Below the pieces are notes generated by a model. That model saw only the letters and a program-made list of their open reading frames with translations. It ran no database searches and was not told the DNA's origin. Source: Pseudomonas sp. Choline-02u-1 (GTDB lineage Bacteria; Pseudomonadota; Gammaproteobacteria; Pseudomonadales; Pseudomonadaceae). Taken from it: DNA of 64,000 nt. This document shows positions 43,938 through 53,368 of this stretch, one piece after another (within the stretch, counting starts at the first letter, position 1; each line of letters starts with the position of its first letter). The stretch lies in assembly GCF_002836515.1 (NCBI RefSeq), contig NZ_PJBC01000060.1:246857-310856 (forward strand), given 5' to 3'. Position numbers and translations under genes: made by a program.

Positions 43938-46343
43938 TTACGGCAGGGCGTAAGCCATCACGTAATCGCCACGATCGGTCGACTGGCGTGCGCCGCCAGC
44001 GGTGACGACGATGTACTGCTTGCCGGTTTTCGGCGAAACGTAGGTCATTGGGCCGCCCTGGCTGCCGACCGGCAGACGGGCTTTCCAGACTTCTTCACCG
44101 TTGCCGCTGTTGAAGGCGCGCAGGTAGAAGTCCTGAGTGCCGGCAATGAAGATCAGGCCACCCTGGGTCGACAGGGTGCCGCCGAGGGTTGGCAGGCCGA
44201 TCTTGATCGGCAGGTGCATGCGGATGCCCAGGGGGCCGGTGTCTTCAACGGTGCCGACCGGAACCTGCCACGCGACTTTCTGGGTCTTCATGTCGATCGC
44301 GGTCAGGGTGCCGAACGGCGGCGCCTGGCACGGAATGCCGGCCACCGAGAGGAAGCGGTTCTTGTTCACTGCGTACGGCGTGCCTTTGAGCGGAACTGCG
44401 CCCATGCCGGTGTTCAGCGCTTCGCCACCGCCAGCGGCCTGGCCTTTGTTCTGCGACGGGATCATCTGGATCCACAGACCCAGGCGCATGTCGTTGACGA
44501 AGATGAAACCGTGCACCGGGTCAGTGGAGATGCTGCCCCAGTTCATACCACCCAGCGAACCGGGAAAGCTCAGCGATTTGTCGGTGCCCGGCGCGGTGTA
44601 CAGACCGTCGTAGCGCATGCTCTTGAAGTCGATGCGGCAGAGCAACTGGTCATACGGCGTGGCGCCCCACATGTCCGATTCAGTCAGGTGCTGCGCGCCG
44701 ATCTGCGGCATGCCCACGGATTTCGGCTGAGTCGGCGAGTACGGCTCGTTCGGGATGTTCGCGGCTTTCACCGGTACTTCCTTGACCTCGGTCAGCGGCT
44801 TGCCGGTGGCGCGGTCGAGCACGTAGATCTGCCCGGCCTTGGTGCCGATGACCAGCGCCGGAATACTCTGGCCGTCCTTGTCGAAATCGATCAGGCTCGG
44901 CTGCATCGGCAGGTCGAAGTCCCACAGATCGTTGTGCACGGTCTGGAACACCCAGCGTTCTTCACCGGTGCTGGCGTCCAGCGCAAGAATCGAGGCGCCG
45001 TACTTGTGGTCCAGTTCGCTGCGCTCGACACCATAGATGTCAGTGGACGAGCTGCCCATCGGCAGGAACACCGTGTTGGTCGCCGCGTCGTAAGACATCG
45101 GCGCCCAGCTGTTCGGCGTGCTGCGCACGTAGGTGCTGCCGTCGGCCGGCGCGTTGCGGTCCTGCGGGTTGCCCGGGTCGAACGCCCAGCGCATGGCGCC
45201 GGTGATCACGTCAAAACCACGGATCACGCCGCCCGGCATGTCGCTTTGCACGTTATCGGCAACGCGACCGCCGACCACAACCGTAGTGCCGGCCATCAAT
45301 GGCGCGGACGACAACTGATAGTAGCTGTCCGGGACGTCACCCAGACCGGCTTTCAGATCGACCTGGCCGTTGTTGCCGAAACCCTGGCAGAACTCGCCGG
45401 TGTCGGCATCGACCGCGATCAGGCGGGCATCGATGGTGTTGGTCAGCAGACGACGCTGGCAGTTGGCGGCCGGCTCAGGTTTGGATTCGATGATCGGCGA
45501 ATTCGCTGGCTGCGCGATGGCAGCGGTGCGATCGAAATACGCCATGCCACGACACCGCTGCCAGACTTTCGACTGGGCGTTGATCTGGTTCTTCCAGATT
45601 TCCTTGCCGGTGTCAGCGTCCAGTGCGATCAGGTTGTTGTGCGGGGTGCAGATGAACACCTTGTTGCCGACCTGCAGCGGGGTGAGCTGGTCTTCAGCGC
45701 CATTGCCATCGCTTTCGGCGACGTCACCGGTGTGGTAAGTCCACGCGACTTTCAATTTGTCGACGTTGTTGCGGTTGATCTGATCGAGCGCGGCGAAGCG
45801 GCTGCCACCTTCGGTGTTGCCGTAGTGCGCCCAGTCTTTTTGCGCCTTGGCCGGTTCGACCGGGGTCAGGCCCGGACCGGTACCAGTGGCGGCAACCGTT
45901 GGATGGGCGACGAACATGTTGCCGGCCGCAACGGCCACACCGACCGCCAGCACCGCGGCAACGGCGTACGCGCCACGACCCGCCAAGCGGCCATTGGCGC
46001 GCGCCAGCAGCGGGTAGACCAGAGCGACGACCATACCGATGGCGCTGAACATGAACAGCCGCGAGAACACCGGCCAGAACACCAGCCCGGCGTCAGCCAC
46101 GGCCCAGATCGCCGTGGCCACTAGAAACGCGGCGAACAGCCAGGCGCCTGCAGTTTTCTTCAGTGCGATCAGCACGCCGGAAACGGTCATCGCCAGACCG
46201 CCGATCAGGAAGTACCAGGAACCGCCCAGACTGACTAGCTTCACACCGCCGACGGCGAGCGCCAGACCGAGCAGGGCGATGATCACGCCAAGGCCGACCA
46301 GAATGAACGTTGAAACGCCTGAGACGCGTTGACTGTGGTTCAC
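43938..46343 (-). CDS. gcd: Membrane-bound PQQ-dependent glucose dehydrogenase
   Basis: About 801 residues from a GTG start at 46341-46343 (VNHSQRVSGVSTFILV), preceded by GGGACT. An ATG at 46394 would place translation inside the promoter, so I reject it. Five membrane segments (about 10-145) anchor a PQQ eight-bladed propeller with tryptophan-docking motifs (GEEVWKARLPVGSQGGPMTY, GEERWVFQTVHNDLWDFDLPMQPSL). It oxidises glucose to gluconolactone in the periplasm and passes electrons to ubiquinone. This is the first step of the direct oxidative pathway, and gluconic acid from it solubilises phosphate. oprB follows. Confidence 0.95.
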   Translation of the reverse strand: MNHSQRVSGVSTFILVGLGVIIALLGLALAVGGVKLVSLGGSWYFLIGGLAMTVSGVLIALKKTAGAWLFAAFLVATAIWAVADAGLVFWPVFSRLFMFSAIGMVVALVYPLLARANGRLAGRGAYAVAAVLAVGVAVAAGNMFVAHPTVAATGTGPGLTPVEPAKAQKDWAHYGNTEGGSRFAALDQINRNNVDKLKVAWTYHTGDVAESDGNGAEDQLTPLQVGNKVFICTPHNNLIALDADTGKEIWKNQINAQSKVWQRCRGMAYFDRTAAIAQPANSPIIESKPEPAANCQRRLLTNTIDARLIAVDADTGEFCQGFGNNGQVDLKAGLGDVPDSYYQLSSAPLMAGTTVVVGGRVADNVQSDMPGGVIRGFDVITGAMRWAFDPGNPQDRNAPADGSTYVRSTPNSWAPMSYDAATNTVFLPMGSSSTDIYGVERSELDHKYGASILALDASTGEERWVFQTVHNDLWDFDLPMQPSLIDFDKDGQSIPALVIGTKAGQIYVLDRATGKPLTEVKEVPVKAANIPNEPYSPTQPKSVGMPQIGAQHLTESDMWGATPYDQLLCRIDFKSMRYDGLYTAPGTDKSLSFPGSLGGMNWGSISTDPVHGFIFVNDMRLGLWIQMIPSQNKGQAAGGGEALNTGMGAVPLKGTPYAVNKNRFLSVAGIPCQAPPFGTLTAIDMKTQKVAWQVPVGTVEDTGPLGIRMHLPIKIGLPTLGGTLSTQGGLIFIAGTQDFYLRAFNSGNGEEVWKARLPVGSQGGPMTYVSPKTGKQYIVVTAGGARQSTDRGDYVMAYALP

Positions 46344-46373
46344 ATTGAAAGTCCCGTTTGAATAAAGCGCGGG

Positions 46374-46402
46374 ATTATAACGGTAACTAACCATTCAGTT
46401 AA
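46374..46402 (-). promoter_or_regulatory. Sigma-70-type promoter of gcd with overlapping dyad
   Basis: On the minus strand TTAACT (46397-46402), a 17-nt spacer, and a perfect TATAAT (46374-46379) form a strong promoter about 30 nt before the GTG. The 18-bp sequence TAACTAACCATTCAGTTA (46384-46401) has symmetric TAACT/AGTTA ends and overlies the -35 and spacer, where a repressor, for example TetR-like, could bind. Confidence 0.8.
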
Positions 46403-46683
46403 CCGCAGTTTTGCCATGAAACCCGGCACTTCTGTGAATCAAGCGTGGTGCAGGTTGAGGAAAACGCAAGTCGAGAGGCTTCTCCCCAAGGTTCAACAGG
46501 AGGAGCGTGTTGGGCGTGAAATTGCAGCGCGCATGCTCAGATACCGCAGTGAATTCAAACCTCACCTCAGCCTTCTCCCCGAGGAAAGCGAGCTGATTTG
46601 CTGCCTATGGTCACCTCGGTATTGCAGAGTCGGATTCACCCGACCAAACAACTCGGTCAGTTTGTTCCTCCTGTGGCAGAAGG
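46403..46683. other. Intergenic region with degraded repeat
   Basis: About 280 nt upstream of gcd and downstream of the quinone oxidoreductase. The phrases CTTCTCCCCAAGG, CTTCTCCCCGAGG and GGCTAGGGTGAGG recall the Pseudomonas CTAGCCCTCTCCC repeat in eroded form. A 99-codon open frame (46416-46715) lacks gene-like composition and overlaps the next gene; I do not call it. Confidence 0.5.
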
Positions 46684-47700
46684 CTAGGGTGAGGGGCTTT
46701 GGGGATCCATCGTGATGGCGACCTTGCCCTTGGCCCGGCCTTGTTCAACGTAGTGCAGCGCATCAACTATCTGATCGAACGGGAAGGTGCGGTCGATCAC
46801 CGGTTTGATCACCCCCGCCTCGATCAGCGCGGTGATTTTCTGCAACTGGTTGCCATTGGCACGCATAAAGACAAACGAATAACCCACCCCGTGTTTGCCC
46901 GCTTTGCGGCGAATCCCGCTGCTGAGCAGACGCATGGCCAGCCCAAGCAGCCAGGACAGACCCTGCTCCCGAGCGAACTGCGCCGTCGGCGGGCCGGACA
47001 GGGAAATCAGCTGGCCACCCGGTTTCAGCACCTTCAGCGATTGTTTCAGCACATCGCCGTCGAGGCTGTTGAGCACCACATCGTAGTCGCGTAGGTCGTT
47101 GGCAAAATCCTGCTGCTTGTAATCGATCACTTCGTCAGCGCCCAGCGCCTTGACCCACTCGACATTTGCCGTGCTGGTGGTGGTCGCAACGAAAGCGCCA
47201 AGGTGTTTGGCCAGTTGAATGGCGGCCGTGCCAACGCCACCGGAGCCGGCGTGAATCAGTACTTTCTGGCCCTTCTTCAACTTGGCGACGTCGACCAGTG
47301 CTTGCCACGCCGTCAACGCCACCAGCGGCATGCCCGCTGCCTCGGTCATATCGAGATTGACGGGTTTCCAAGCGACCGCTGTCTCATCGACGGCGATGCG
47401 TTCGGCAAACGTGCCGCTCCTGATTTCAGGTGCACGCGCATAAACCTTATCGCCCGGCTTGAAACGCTTGACCGCCGCACCGGTGCTGAGCACCACACCA
47501 GCGACATCGTTGCCCAATATCAACGGCATTTGATAGGGCAGGATTATCTTGAATTCACCGCTGCGAATCTTCAGATCCAGCGGGTTGACGCTGCTGGCAT
47601 GCACTTGGATCAGCACATCACTGGCGCCGACCAGCGGCTCTGGGACGTCGCCAATGCGGCCGTTCTGCTTGCCGTAGCGCTCGATGAAAAATGCCTTCAT
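46684..47700 (-). CDS. NADP-dependent quinone oxidoreductase-like (zinc-free MDR family)
   Basis: 338 residues, medium-chain dehydrogenase fold. N-terminal GroES-like part with HASSVNPLDLKIRSGEFK and the cofactor motif KVLIHAGSGGVGTAAIQLAKHLGA (about residue 145-168). Zinc ligands of classical alcohol dehydrogenases are absent, so it reduces quinones or activated alkenes with NADPH. The SDR gene lies 55 nt upstream on the same strand with a palindrome between; the divergent TetR regulator beyond probably controls both. Confidence 0.9.
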   Translation of the reverse strand: MKAFFIERYGKQNGRIGDVPEPLVGASDVLIQVHASSVNPLDLKIRSGEFKIILPYQMPLILGNDVAGVVLSTGAAVKRFKPGDKVYARAPEIRSGTFAERIAVDETAVAWKPVNLDMTEAAGMPLVALTAWQALVDVAKLKKGQKVLIHAGSGGVGTAAIQLAKHLGAFVATTTSTANVEWVKALGADEVIDYKQQDFANDLRDYDVVLNSLDGDVLKQSLKVLKPGGQLISLSGPPTAQFAREQGLSWLLGLAMRLLSSGIRRKAGKHGVGYSFVFMRANGNQLQKITALIEAGVIKPVIDRTFPFDQIVDALHYVEQGRAKGKVAITMDPQSPSP

Positions 47701-47721
47701 TGCAGATGCTCTCGTTGTAAG

Positions 47722-47747
47722 GAACCCGCCGCAATTGCGGCGGGTTC
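47722..47747 (-). terminator. Perfect 26-bp palindrome between SDR and oxidoreductase genes
   Basis: The sequence from GAACCCGCCGCAA to its exact complement forms a 26-bp perfect palindrome, 8 nt after the SDR stop codon. Only TTCCTT follows leftward, so it is likely a leaky terminator or processing hairpin between two cotranscribed genes. Confidence 0.65.
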
Positions 47748-47755
47748 GGTTGAGG

Positions 47756-48544
47756 TCAGGATTGCGTCAGATAACGCTGCGCCACTGCCGACTGGCGGAT
47801 CTGCCCCAACAGGCCCTGCCGCGCGGTTTGCAGGGCATCCCAGCGTTCGCCTTCGTGCAGCGGCGGAATGGTCACGACTTCGCGACGATCAAAACCGACC
47901 AGCGCGGCGTCGACCATGTCGCCGACTTCCATGATGTCGGTGAGGGTGTTGATGTCGATTCCGGCACGGTCCCAGATCTCCGTGCGGGTGGCGGCGGGCA
48001 ACACGGCTTGCACGTACACGCCCTGTGGCGACAATTCCAGGCTCAGGCCCTGGGAGAGGAACAGCACGAACGCTTTGGTCGCGCCATAAACGGACATGCC
48101 GAACTCCGGCGCCAGGCCCACCACTGAGCCGATATTGATGATCGCGCCGTCGCCAGCCTTTGCCAGACGCGGGGCGACGGCACTGGCCAGCCGCACCAGC
48201 GCCGTGGTGTTGAGCGCGACCAATTGCGCCACGCTGTCGGTGCTCTGTTCGATGAACGTGCCGGACTGCGCGGCGCCGGCATTGTTGACGAGGATGCCGA
48301 TGCGCGCGTCGTCACGCAGACGCGCTTCGACGGTCTGCAGATCGCCGAGGCGGGTCAGGTCAGCCTGCAGCACCTCAACGTTGACGTTGTGTTCAGCGCG
48401 CAAAGCGGCGGCGAGGGTGTCCAAGCGCGTCTGATCCCGGGCGACCAGCACCAGATCGTGCCCACGTTGGGCAAAACGTGCGGCATACACCGCGCCGATG
48501 CCAGTGGAGGCACCGGTGATCAGAACAGTAGGGCGAGTAGTCAT
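47756..48544 (-). CDS. Short-chain dehydrogenase/reductase
   Basis: 262 residues, classical SDR. Cofactor motif TVLITGASTGIGAVYAARFAQRG (TGxxxGIG), NNAG in GILVNNAGAAQSG, and the catalytic Tyr-Lys in SVYGATKAFVLFLSQGL. The DLTRLGD phrase near residue 65 is usual for the group. Substrate is unknown. The divergent TetR gene starts 138 nt away, and the oxidoreductase follows, so a small repressor-controlled redox unit is likely. Confidence 0.92.
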   Translation of the reverse strand: MTTRPTVLITGASTGIGAVYAARFAQRGHDLVLVARDQTRLDTLAAALRAEHNVNVEVLQADLTRLGDLQTVEARLRDDARIGILVNNAGAAQSGTFIEQSTDSVAQLVALNTTALVRLASAVAPRLAKAGDGAIINIGSVVGLAPEFGMSVYGATKAFVLFLSQGLSLELSPQGVYVQAVLPAATRTEIWDRAGIDINTLTDIMEVGDMVDAALVGFDRREVVTIPPLHEGERWDALQTARQGLLGQIRQSAVAQRYLTQS

Positions 48545-48619
48545 GGTGTTGGCTCTTTTCAGGGGAAGACTGTTTTCGGGCTTTTAGGATGATGACCGAA
48601 ATCTAAGCTGTCAACGGTT

Positions 48620-48658
48620 TTGATTATGCCCAACATCTATGTATCATCGGCGCATGAT
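48620..48658 (+). promoter_or_regulatory. Putative promoter and dyad of the TetR gene
   Basis: TTGATT (48620-48625), 16 nt, TATCAT (48642-48647) resemble -35/-10 boxes. The interrupted dyad ATCATCGGCGCATGAT (48643-48658) overlaps the -10 and is a possible autoregulatory site, though only its ends are symmetric. Confidence 0.4.
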
Positions 48659-48682
48659 TTTTCAGCGCTGGAGGTATCCAAC

Positions 48683-49285
48683 ATGCGCGTATCCAAGGCT
48701 CAGGCTCAGGCCAATCGCGAGCACATTGTCGAAACGGCTTCCATGATGTTCCGCGAACGCGGTTACGACGGGGTTGGCGTGGCTGACCTGATGGCGGCCG
48801 CCGGTTTTACTCACGGTGGTTTCTACAAACACTTCGGCTCCAAGGCCGACTTGATGGCCGAAGCATCGGCCAACAGCCTGGCGCAGTCGCTGGCCGGCGC
48901 TGAAGCAATGAGCGTGCAGGATTTCATCGACGTGTACGTCTCGCGTGACCATCGCGACGGCCGGTCTACCGGTTGCACCATGGCGGCGTTGTGTGGCGAT
49001 GCGGCGCGGCAGTCAGGGGATTTGAGGGCGGCGTTCGCCGAGGGCATCGAGCGCATGTTGCAGACGCTTGGCGAGAAATACCCGAGCGCAGCAGATGCAC
49101 CAGAAGGTGAGGGCAGAACCCGAATGATCGATTTGCTCGCCCGTGCGGTCGGGGCAATCATGCTCTCGCGGGCCTGCCCGGATGACTCGGCACTGGCCGA
49201 TGAGATTCTGACGGTGTGTCACGCCTCGATGACGGCGTCGTTGCCAGTCATCAAGGCGCCGGAAGATAAGCCGCAACACAGCTGA
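48683..49285 (+). CDS. TetR-family repressor
   Basis: 200 residues. N-terminal helix-turn-helix: RVSKAQAQANREHIVETASMMFRERGYDGVGVADLMAAAGFTHGGFYKHFGSKADLM. The C-terminal ligand domain contains TGCTMAALCGDAARQSGDLRAAF, typical of the group that guards SDR or oxidoreductase genes. The ATG at 48683 has GGAGG 8 nt upstream; a start at 48620 would sit within the promoter. It is divergent from the SDR gene and likely represses it and itself. Confidence 0.92.
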   Translation: MRVSKAQAQANREHIVETASMMFRERGYDGVGVADLMAAAGFTHGGFYKHFGSKADLMAEASANSLAQSLAGAEAMSVQDFIDVYVSRDHRDGRSTGCTMAALCGDAARQSGDLRAAFAEGIERMLQTLGEKYPSAADAPEGEGRTRMIDLLARAVGAIMLSRACPDDSALADEILTVCHASMTASLPVIKAPEDKPQHS

Positions 49286-49379
49286 AGCAAAAGCCGCTCA
49301 GCCTGACCCCCTCTCGGAGGAAGAGGGCTGGGCGGGCGGCGTTGCCAAAGCCGTACGCCAGCGCCTTGCGTGAAGACAC

Positions 49380-50492
49380 TCAGGCATGGAACGGGTAATC
49401 GACGTACCCGCGCTGATCGCCGCCGAAGAAACTGCTCGGATCCGGCGTGTTCAGCTCAAGCCCATCATGCAAGCGACGCGGCAGGTCCGGGTTGGCCAGG
49501 AATGGCCGGCCAAAGGCAATGATGTCGGCGCGATTGGCCTTTAGCGCCTGTTCGGCAGACTCGGCGTCGTAACCGCCAGCGAGGATCAACACGCCGTTCC
49601 AGGCCTGCCGCAGTTGGGCGATGATTGCGTCCCAGCGCGGGTCGAAATTCTCGTCCTTGACCGTGCCGACCATGGCCGGCTCGACCAGGTGCAGGTACGC
49701 CAGATTCCACTGGTTGAGCGCTTCGACCAGATAACCGAAGGTCGCCTCGGGCGTGTCATCACCCATGCCCATGAAACGGCCCATCGGCGTCAGGCGCACG
49801 CCGACGCGTTCGGCGCCGACTTCCTCGGCAACGGCGGCAACCACTTCGAGCAGAAAGCGCGCACGGTTCTCCACGCTGCCACCATAAGCATCATCGCGCT
49901 GGTTGCTGTTGCTGTTGAGAAACTGGTCGAGCAGATAACCGTTGCCGGCATGGATTTCCACGCCGTCCATGCCCGCGTTCAACGCGTTGCGCGCGGCGCG
50001 GCGATAGTCTTCAACGATGTCGGCAATTTCTGCGGTTCCGAGGGCGCGTGGTACCGGCACATCACCCCACACGCCGTTGCCGTGTTCATCGACGATAAAG
50101 GTCTTGCCCGGCACTGGCAGCGCGCTCGGGGCTACCGGCAGACCGGCGTCAGGCTGGAAACTGGGGTGCGAAACCCGGCCAACATGCCACAGCTGCATGA
50201 ACACAAGACCTTTGGCCTCGTGCACCGCCGTGCTCACTTCACGCCAGGCCTGGACTTGCGCATCGGTGTAGATCCCCGGCGTCCACGCATAGCCCTGGCC
50301 TTGCCGAGAAATTTGCGTGGCCTCGGTGACGATCAGCGCGGCACTGGCACGTTGGCGGTAGTACTCGGCGTTCATCGCAGTCGGTACGTCGCCCGGTTGG
50401 CCGGCGCGTGAGCGGGTCAGGGGCGCCATCGCCACGCGATGGGCAAGGGTGTAAGGGCCGAGGGCGATGGGTTGGAACAGGCGACGGGTCAT
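49380..50492 (-). CDS. Old Yellow Enzyme family alkene reductase (first copy)
   Basis: 370 residues, FMN TIM barrel. OYE motifs: RVAMAPLTRSRA near the N-terminus, GLVFMQLWHVGRVSHP, NALNAGMDGVEIHAGNGYLLDQFLNSNSNQRDDAYGGSVENRARFLLEVV (His-Ala-Asn substrate ligands), and IIAFGRPFLANPDLPRRL. It reduces the C=C of enones, nitro-esters or maleimides with NAD(P)H. GGAG precedes the ATG at 50492. It converges on the TetR gene. A second OYE at 61189 has clearly different sequence and its own operator, so the two are not recent duplicates. Confidence 0.94.
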   Translation of the reverse strand: MTRRLFQPIALGPYTLAHRVAMAPLTRSRAGQPGDVPTAMNAEYYRQRASAALIVTEATQISRQGQGYAWTPGIYTDAQVQAWREVSTAVHEAKGLVFMQLWHVGRVSHPSFQPDAGLPVAPSALPVPGKTFIVDEHGNGVWGDVPVPRALGTAEIADIVEDYRRAARNALNAGMDGVEIHAGNGYLLDQFLNSNSNQRDDAYGGSVENRARFLLEVVAAVAEEVGAERVGVRLTPMGRFMGMGDDTPEATFGYLVEALNQWNLAYLHLVEPAMVGTVKDENFDPRWDAIIAQLRQAWNGVLILAGGYDAESAEQALKANRADIIAFGRPFLANPDLPRRLHDGLELNTPDPSSFFGGDQRGYVDYPFHA

Positions 50493-50663
50493 GGGTAGCT
50501 CCGGATGTCGATAAGTGGGGTTCAAGCGCGGCCGCCAGGTGCCGCGCGCCGTGCAGGTAACTTAACCGGGGGTGGCGGGGCTGATAATCCGTGGCCGGCG
50601 CTACGCAGTGTTGCGCGGCACGCAACGGCGCCCGCGCTCATCGGGCATGAGCGCGGGCGGGGT

Positions 50664-52898
50664 TCAGGCAGGTTGGCTGGAACGGGTCAGCGGCAGGTTC
50701 AGCCAGCGCCGGCCCGTGGCATTGCTGACCGCGTTGCCGAGCGCGGCAGCCATTGGCCCCTGAACGATTTCAGCGGCACCGAGGAAGGGTTCGCCCGGTT
50801 GGTCGAGCAAGTGCACATCGACTTTTTTCGGCAATTGCGTAAACCGCAAAATCGGATAACCGCTCCAGTCGTAGCTGCGAATACCACCAGCGTCGTAGGC
50901 AACTTTTTCATAGAGCGTCCAGCTCGTCGACTGGACGATGCCGCCCTCGACCTGATTTCGCAGACCATCGGGGCTGACGATCTGGCCGACGTCGACCGCT
51001 GTCACCACATGATCGACACGGATCTCGCCGGTCTGCGGATGCACTCGCAATTTCACCGCGAGGGCGCAGTAACCCATGATGTTTTTGTAGCGGGCGAAGG
51101 CAAAACCGATTCCCGCGCCTGGCTCACTGCTCTTGTGTGGCCAGCCGATTTCGTCACGCACGCGCTCGATCACGGCACGAGCACGCGGATCGCTGAGATG
51201 AGCCAGCCGCAACGCCACCGGATTGAGCCCGGCCTTGATCGCCAACTCATCAATACCCGCCTCAATGGCGAAGATATTGATGTGCGCACCGAGCGAGCGC
51301 ATGGCCGAGGTGCGAAAGGGCATGGTGGTAACGAAGTTCATGGTGATTCGCGTCGCGCTCACCTCGTACAGCGGCACCGCGTTGCGATCACCATCACCTT
51401 CGGGCTGGGCGATCGGCACCGATGGCGCCGAGGCGAAGGGGTTGGCTAACAGGCGCGCGGGCAGCAGGCGTCCGGCGTTGACGATGCGCTCGTTGTGCGG
51501 CGTGGTCCACAGCTCGTAATTCCAGTCCTGCAAACGGCCCTGACTGAGGCCGGCATCGACTTCGGTGACCATCGCCGAACTATACGGCTCCCAGAGATTT
51601 TCCTGCTCGCGCATCCATTGCACGCGCACCGGCGTGCCCGGCAGGCGCATGGCGATCAGCGCGGCATCGGCGGCGGCATCATCGGCGCCGTTGTGGCCAT
51701 AACAGCCCGACCCCTCGGTATGAATGCAGCGCACACGCTCCGGCGGCAGACGCAGCATTTCGGCGATGCCGGCGCGCAATGGATAGACGCCCTGGGTGTG
51801 GGTCCACACCGTGAGCACACCATCGTTGAACCAAGCCACCGCACAGGACGGGCCGATCGAACCGTGCATCAGATATTGCTTGGTGACCCGCGCCTTGAAG
51901 CGCGTTTCAGCCGCGCCGCCAGGATTGCCGTTGTTGCTGATCGGATAGCGCTTGGACGGCAGGTGCTTGAGCAAATCGTGGATGGTGGCGGCTTCGGGAA
52001 TCGCCTCGCCACTGCTCCACTTGGCACTTTCAATGCCGGTGCGCATGGCTTTGATCGCTTGCCATTCATCTCGCGCGACCACCGCGAGATAGTTGCCGTC
52101 GCGGATTACCTTGACCACACCGTTCAACGCTTCAATGGACGCCGCATCGAAGGCCTGTAAAGCGCAGCCGGGACGCGGCGGGCGAATCACCCGCGCATGC
52201 AGCATGCCCGGCAAGCGCATATCCTGCACGAATGCCGCGCCGCCGCTGACCTTGGCCGGAATGTCGAGGCGCGGCAGGTTGTGCCCGATCAGTTTGAAGT
52301 CGGCCGCCGCCATCGCCGGTGATTGCGCCTTCGCGTATTGGTGCACGTCGACATGTTTGACTGCATCGGCGTAAGCCATGCGCTGCCCGCCCGGGCCTTC
52401 GATCACGCCATCGCGGGTGCTCAGTTGCGCAGCATCGACTTGCCAATTGCGCGCGGCGGCCTCGACGAGCATTTCGCGTACCTGCGCGGCCGCGTTGTAC
52501 AGGGCGGTGCCGCTGTCGAAAATGCTGTGGCTGCCGGCGGTGTAGCCTTCGTTGGGCGTCAATGCTGTGTCGGCGGTGAGCAAGTTGATCGCGCTGGCCG
52601 GCACCTGTAAACGCTCGGCGGCGATTTGCAGCAACGCGGTTTTCACTCCGGTGCCCAGCTCGACCTTGCCGGTGTACACGGTGATGCCGTCGGTGCCGAT
52701 GCGAATCCACGCGTCCAGAAAAGGGTTGGTGCGCAGGCTACCGGGCAGGTCCGGCGCCAACACCACAGTACCGAGGGTGTCGACTTCGGTGTCGGCCAAC
52801 ACACGCCGCGCTACCGGCATCAGCGTGAAGGCCATGAGCAACGCACCGCCGCGCAGGAAGGCCCGGCGGCTGGGGTTCAAGCCGTTTGCTTCGCTCAT
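50664..52898 (-). CDS. Molybdopterin-binding subunit, xanthine dehydrogenase family (IorB/NicB-like)
   Basis: 744 residues. A twin-arginine signal SRRAFLRGGALLMAFTLMPVARRVLA marks export of the folded cofactor-loaded complex. The domains follow the aldehyde oxidase/xanthine dehydrogenase molybdopterin order of IorB-type proteins, and the catalytic Glu is likely in EPFLGAAEIVQGPMAAALGNA. It would hydroxylate a heterocycle or oxidise an aldehyde in the periplasm. Its start overlaps the stop of the 2Fe-2S gene (ATGA). Together with the cytochrome it forms a three-subunit dehydrogenase; substrate unknown. Confidence 0.9.
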   Translation of the reverse strand: MSEANGLNPSRRAFLRGGALLMAFTLMPVARRVLADTEVDTLGTVVLAPDLPGSLRTNPFLDAWIRIGTDGITVYTGKVELGTGVKTALLQIAAERLQVPASAINLLTADTALTPNEGYTAGSHSIFDSGTALYNAAAQVREMLVEAAARNWQVDAAQLSTRDGVIEGPGGQRMAYADAVKHVDVHQYAKAQSPAMAAADFKLIGHNLPRLDIPAKVSGGAAFVQDMRLPGMLHARVIRPPRPGCALQAFDAASIEALNGVVKVIRDGNYLAVVARDEWQAIKAMRTGIESAKWSSGEAIPEAATIHDLLKHLPSKRYPISNNGNPGGAAETRFKARVTKQYLMHGSIGPSCAVAWFNDGVLTVWTHTQGVYPLRAGIAEMLRLPPERVRCIHTEGSGCYGHNGADDAAADAALIAMRLPGTPVRVQWMREQENLWEPYSSAMVTEVDAGLSQGRLQDWNYELWTTPHNERIVNAGRLLPARLLANPFASAPSVPIAQPEGDGDRNAVPLYEVSATRITMNFVTTMPFRTSAMRSLGAHINIFAIEAGIDELAIKAGLNPVALRLAHLSDPRARAVIERVRDEIGWPHKSSEPGAGIGFAFARYKNIMGYCALAVKLRVHPQTGEIRVDHVVTAVDVGQIVSPDGLRNQVEGGIVQSTSWTLYEKVAYDAGGIRSYDWSGYPILRFTQLPKKVDVHLLDQPGEPFLGAAEIVQGPMAAALGNAVSNATGRRWLNLPLTRSSQPA

Positions 52899-53368
52899 GT
52901 CAGGCTCCCGTTGTGCCCGGCCACCTGTTTGATCGCTTCGATGATGCGCAAATGCGTACCGCAACGGCACAGATTGCCGGCCATGTATTCGCGGATGGTT
53001 TGTTCGTCCGGGTGCGGATCACGTTCGAGCAACGACTGTGCGCGCATCAGCATGCCGGCGATGCAATAACCGCATTGCGCGGCCTGCTTGTCGATGAACG
53101 CCGTTTGCAGCGGGCCGGGTTTCTCCGCGCTGCCGAGGCTTTCCACGGTGCGGATCTTTTTGCCTTCAAGGCCGGCGCACGGCGTCAGGCAGGCGAACAC
53201 CGGCTGGTCGTCGACGATTACCGTGCACGCGCCGCACTGGCCCAGGCCGCAGCCGTATTTAGCGCCGTTGAGGTTCAAGTGATTGCGCAGCGCGTACAGC
53301 AGTGGCATGTCCGGTTCCAGCTCCAGCGGCTGGGCGGCACCATTGACGGTGAGAGTGATCTGGCTCAT
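52895..53368 (-). CDS. 2Fe-2S small subunit of the molybdenum oxidoreductase
   Basis: 157 residues. Two 2Fe-2S clusters are set by C40, C45, C48 and C60 (KYGCGLGQCGACTV..FAC) and by C99, C102, C134 and C136 (QCGYCIAGM..LCRCGTH), as in IorA/NicA. It carries electrons from the molybdenum site to the cytochrome subunit. No signal of its own, so it is likely carried out by the twin-arginine signal of its partner. It overlaps both neighbours by 4 nt, fixing subunit order cytochrome-FeS-Mo. Confidence 0.95.
   Translation of the reverse strand: MSQITLTVNGAAQPLELEPDMPLLYALRNHLNLNGAKYGCGLGQCGACTVIVDDQPVFACLTPCAGLEGKKIRTVESLGSAEKPGPLQTAFIDKQAAQCGYCIAGMLMRAQSLLERDPHPDEQTIREYMAGNLCRCGTHLRIIEAIKQVAGHNGSLT

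Noticed and set aside
43893..46124. 743-codon open frame on the plus strand
   Set aside because: It is antisense to gcd, which has full domain and motif support; the open frame reflects codon bias at high GC.
46343..46394. ATG at 46394 as the gcd start
   Set aside because: It would put the -10 and spacer of the strong promoter inside the coding region; the GTG at 46343 has an upstream ribosome-like site and gives a family-like N-terminus.
46416..46715. 99-codon open frame between gcd and the oxidoreductase
   Set aside because: No ribosome site, overlaps the next gene, and lies on eroded repeat DNA.
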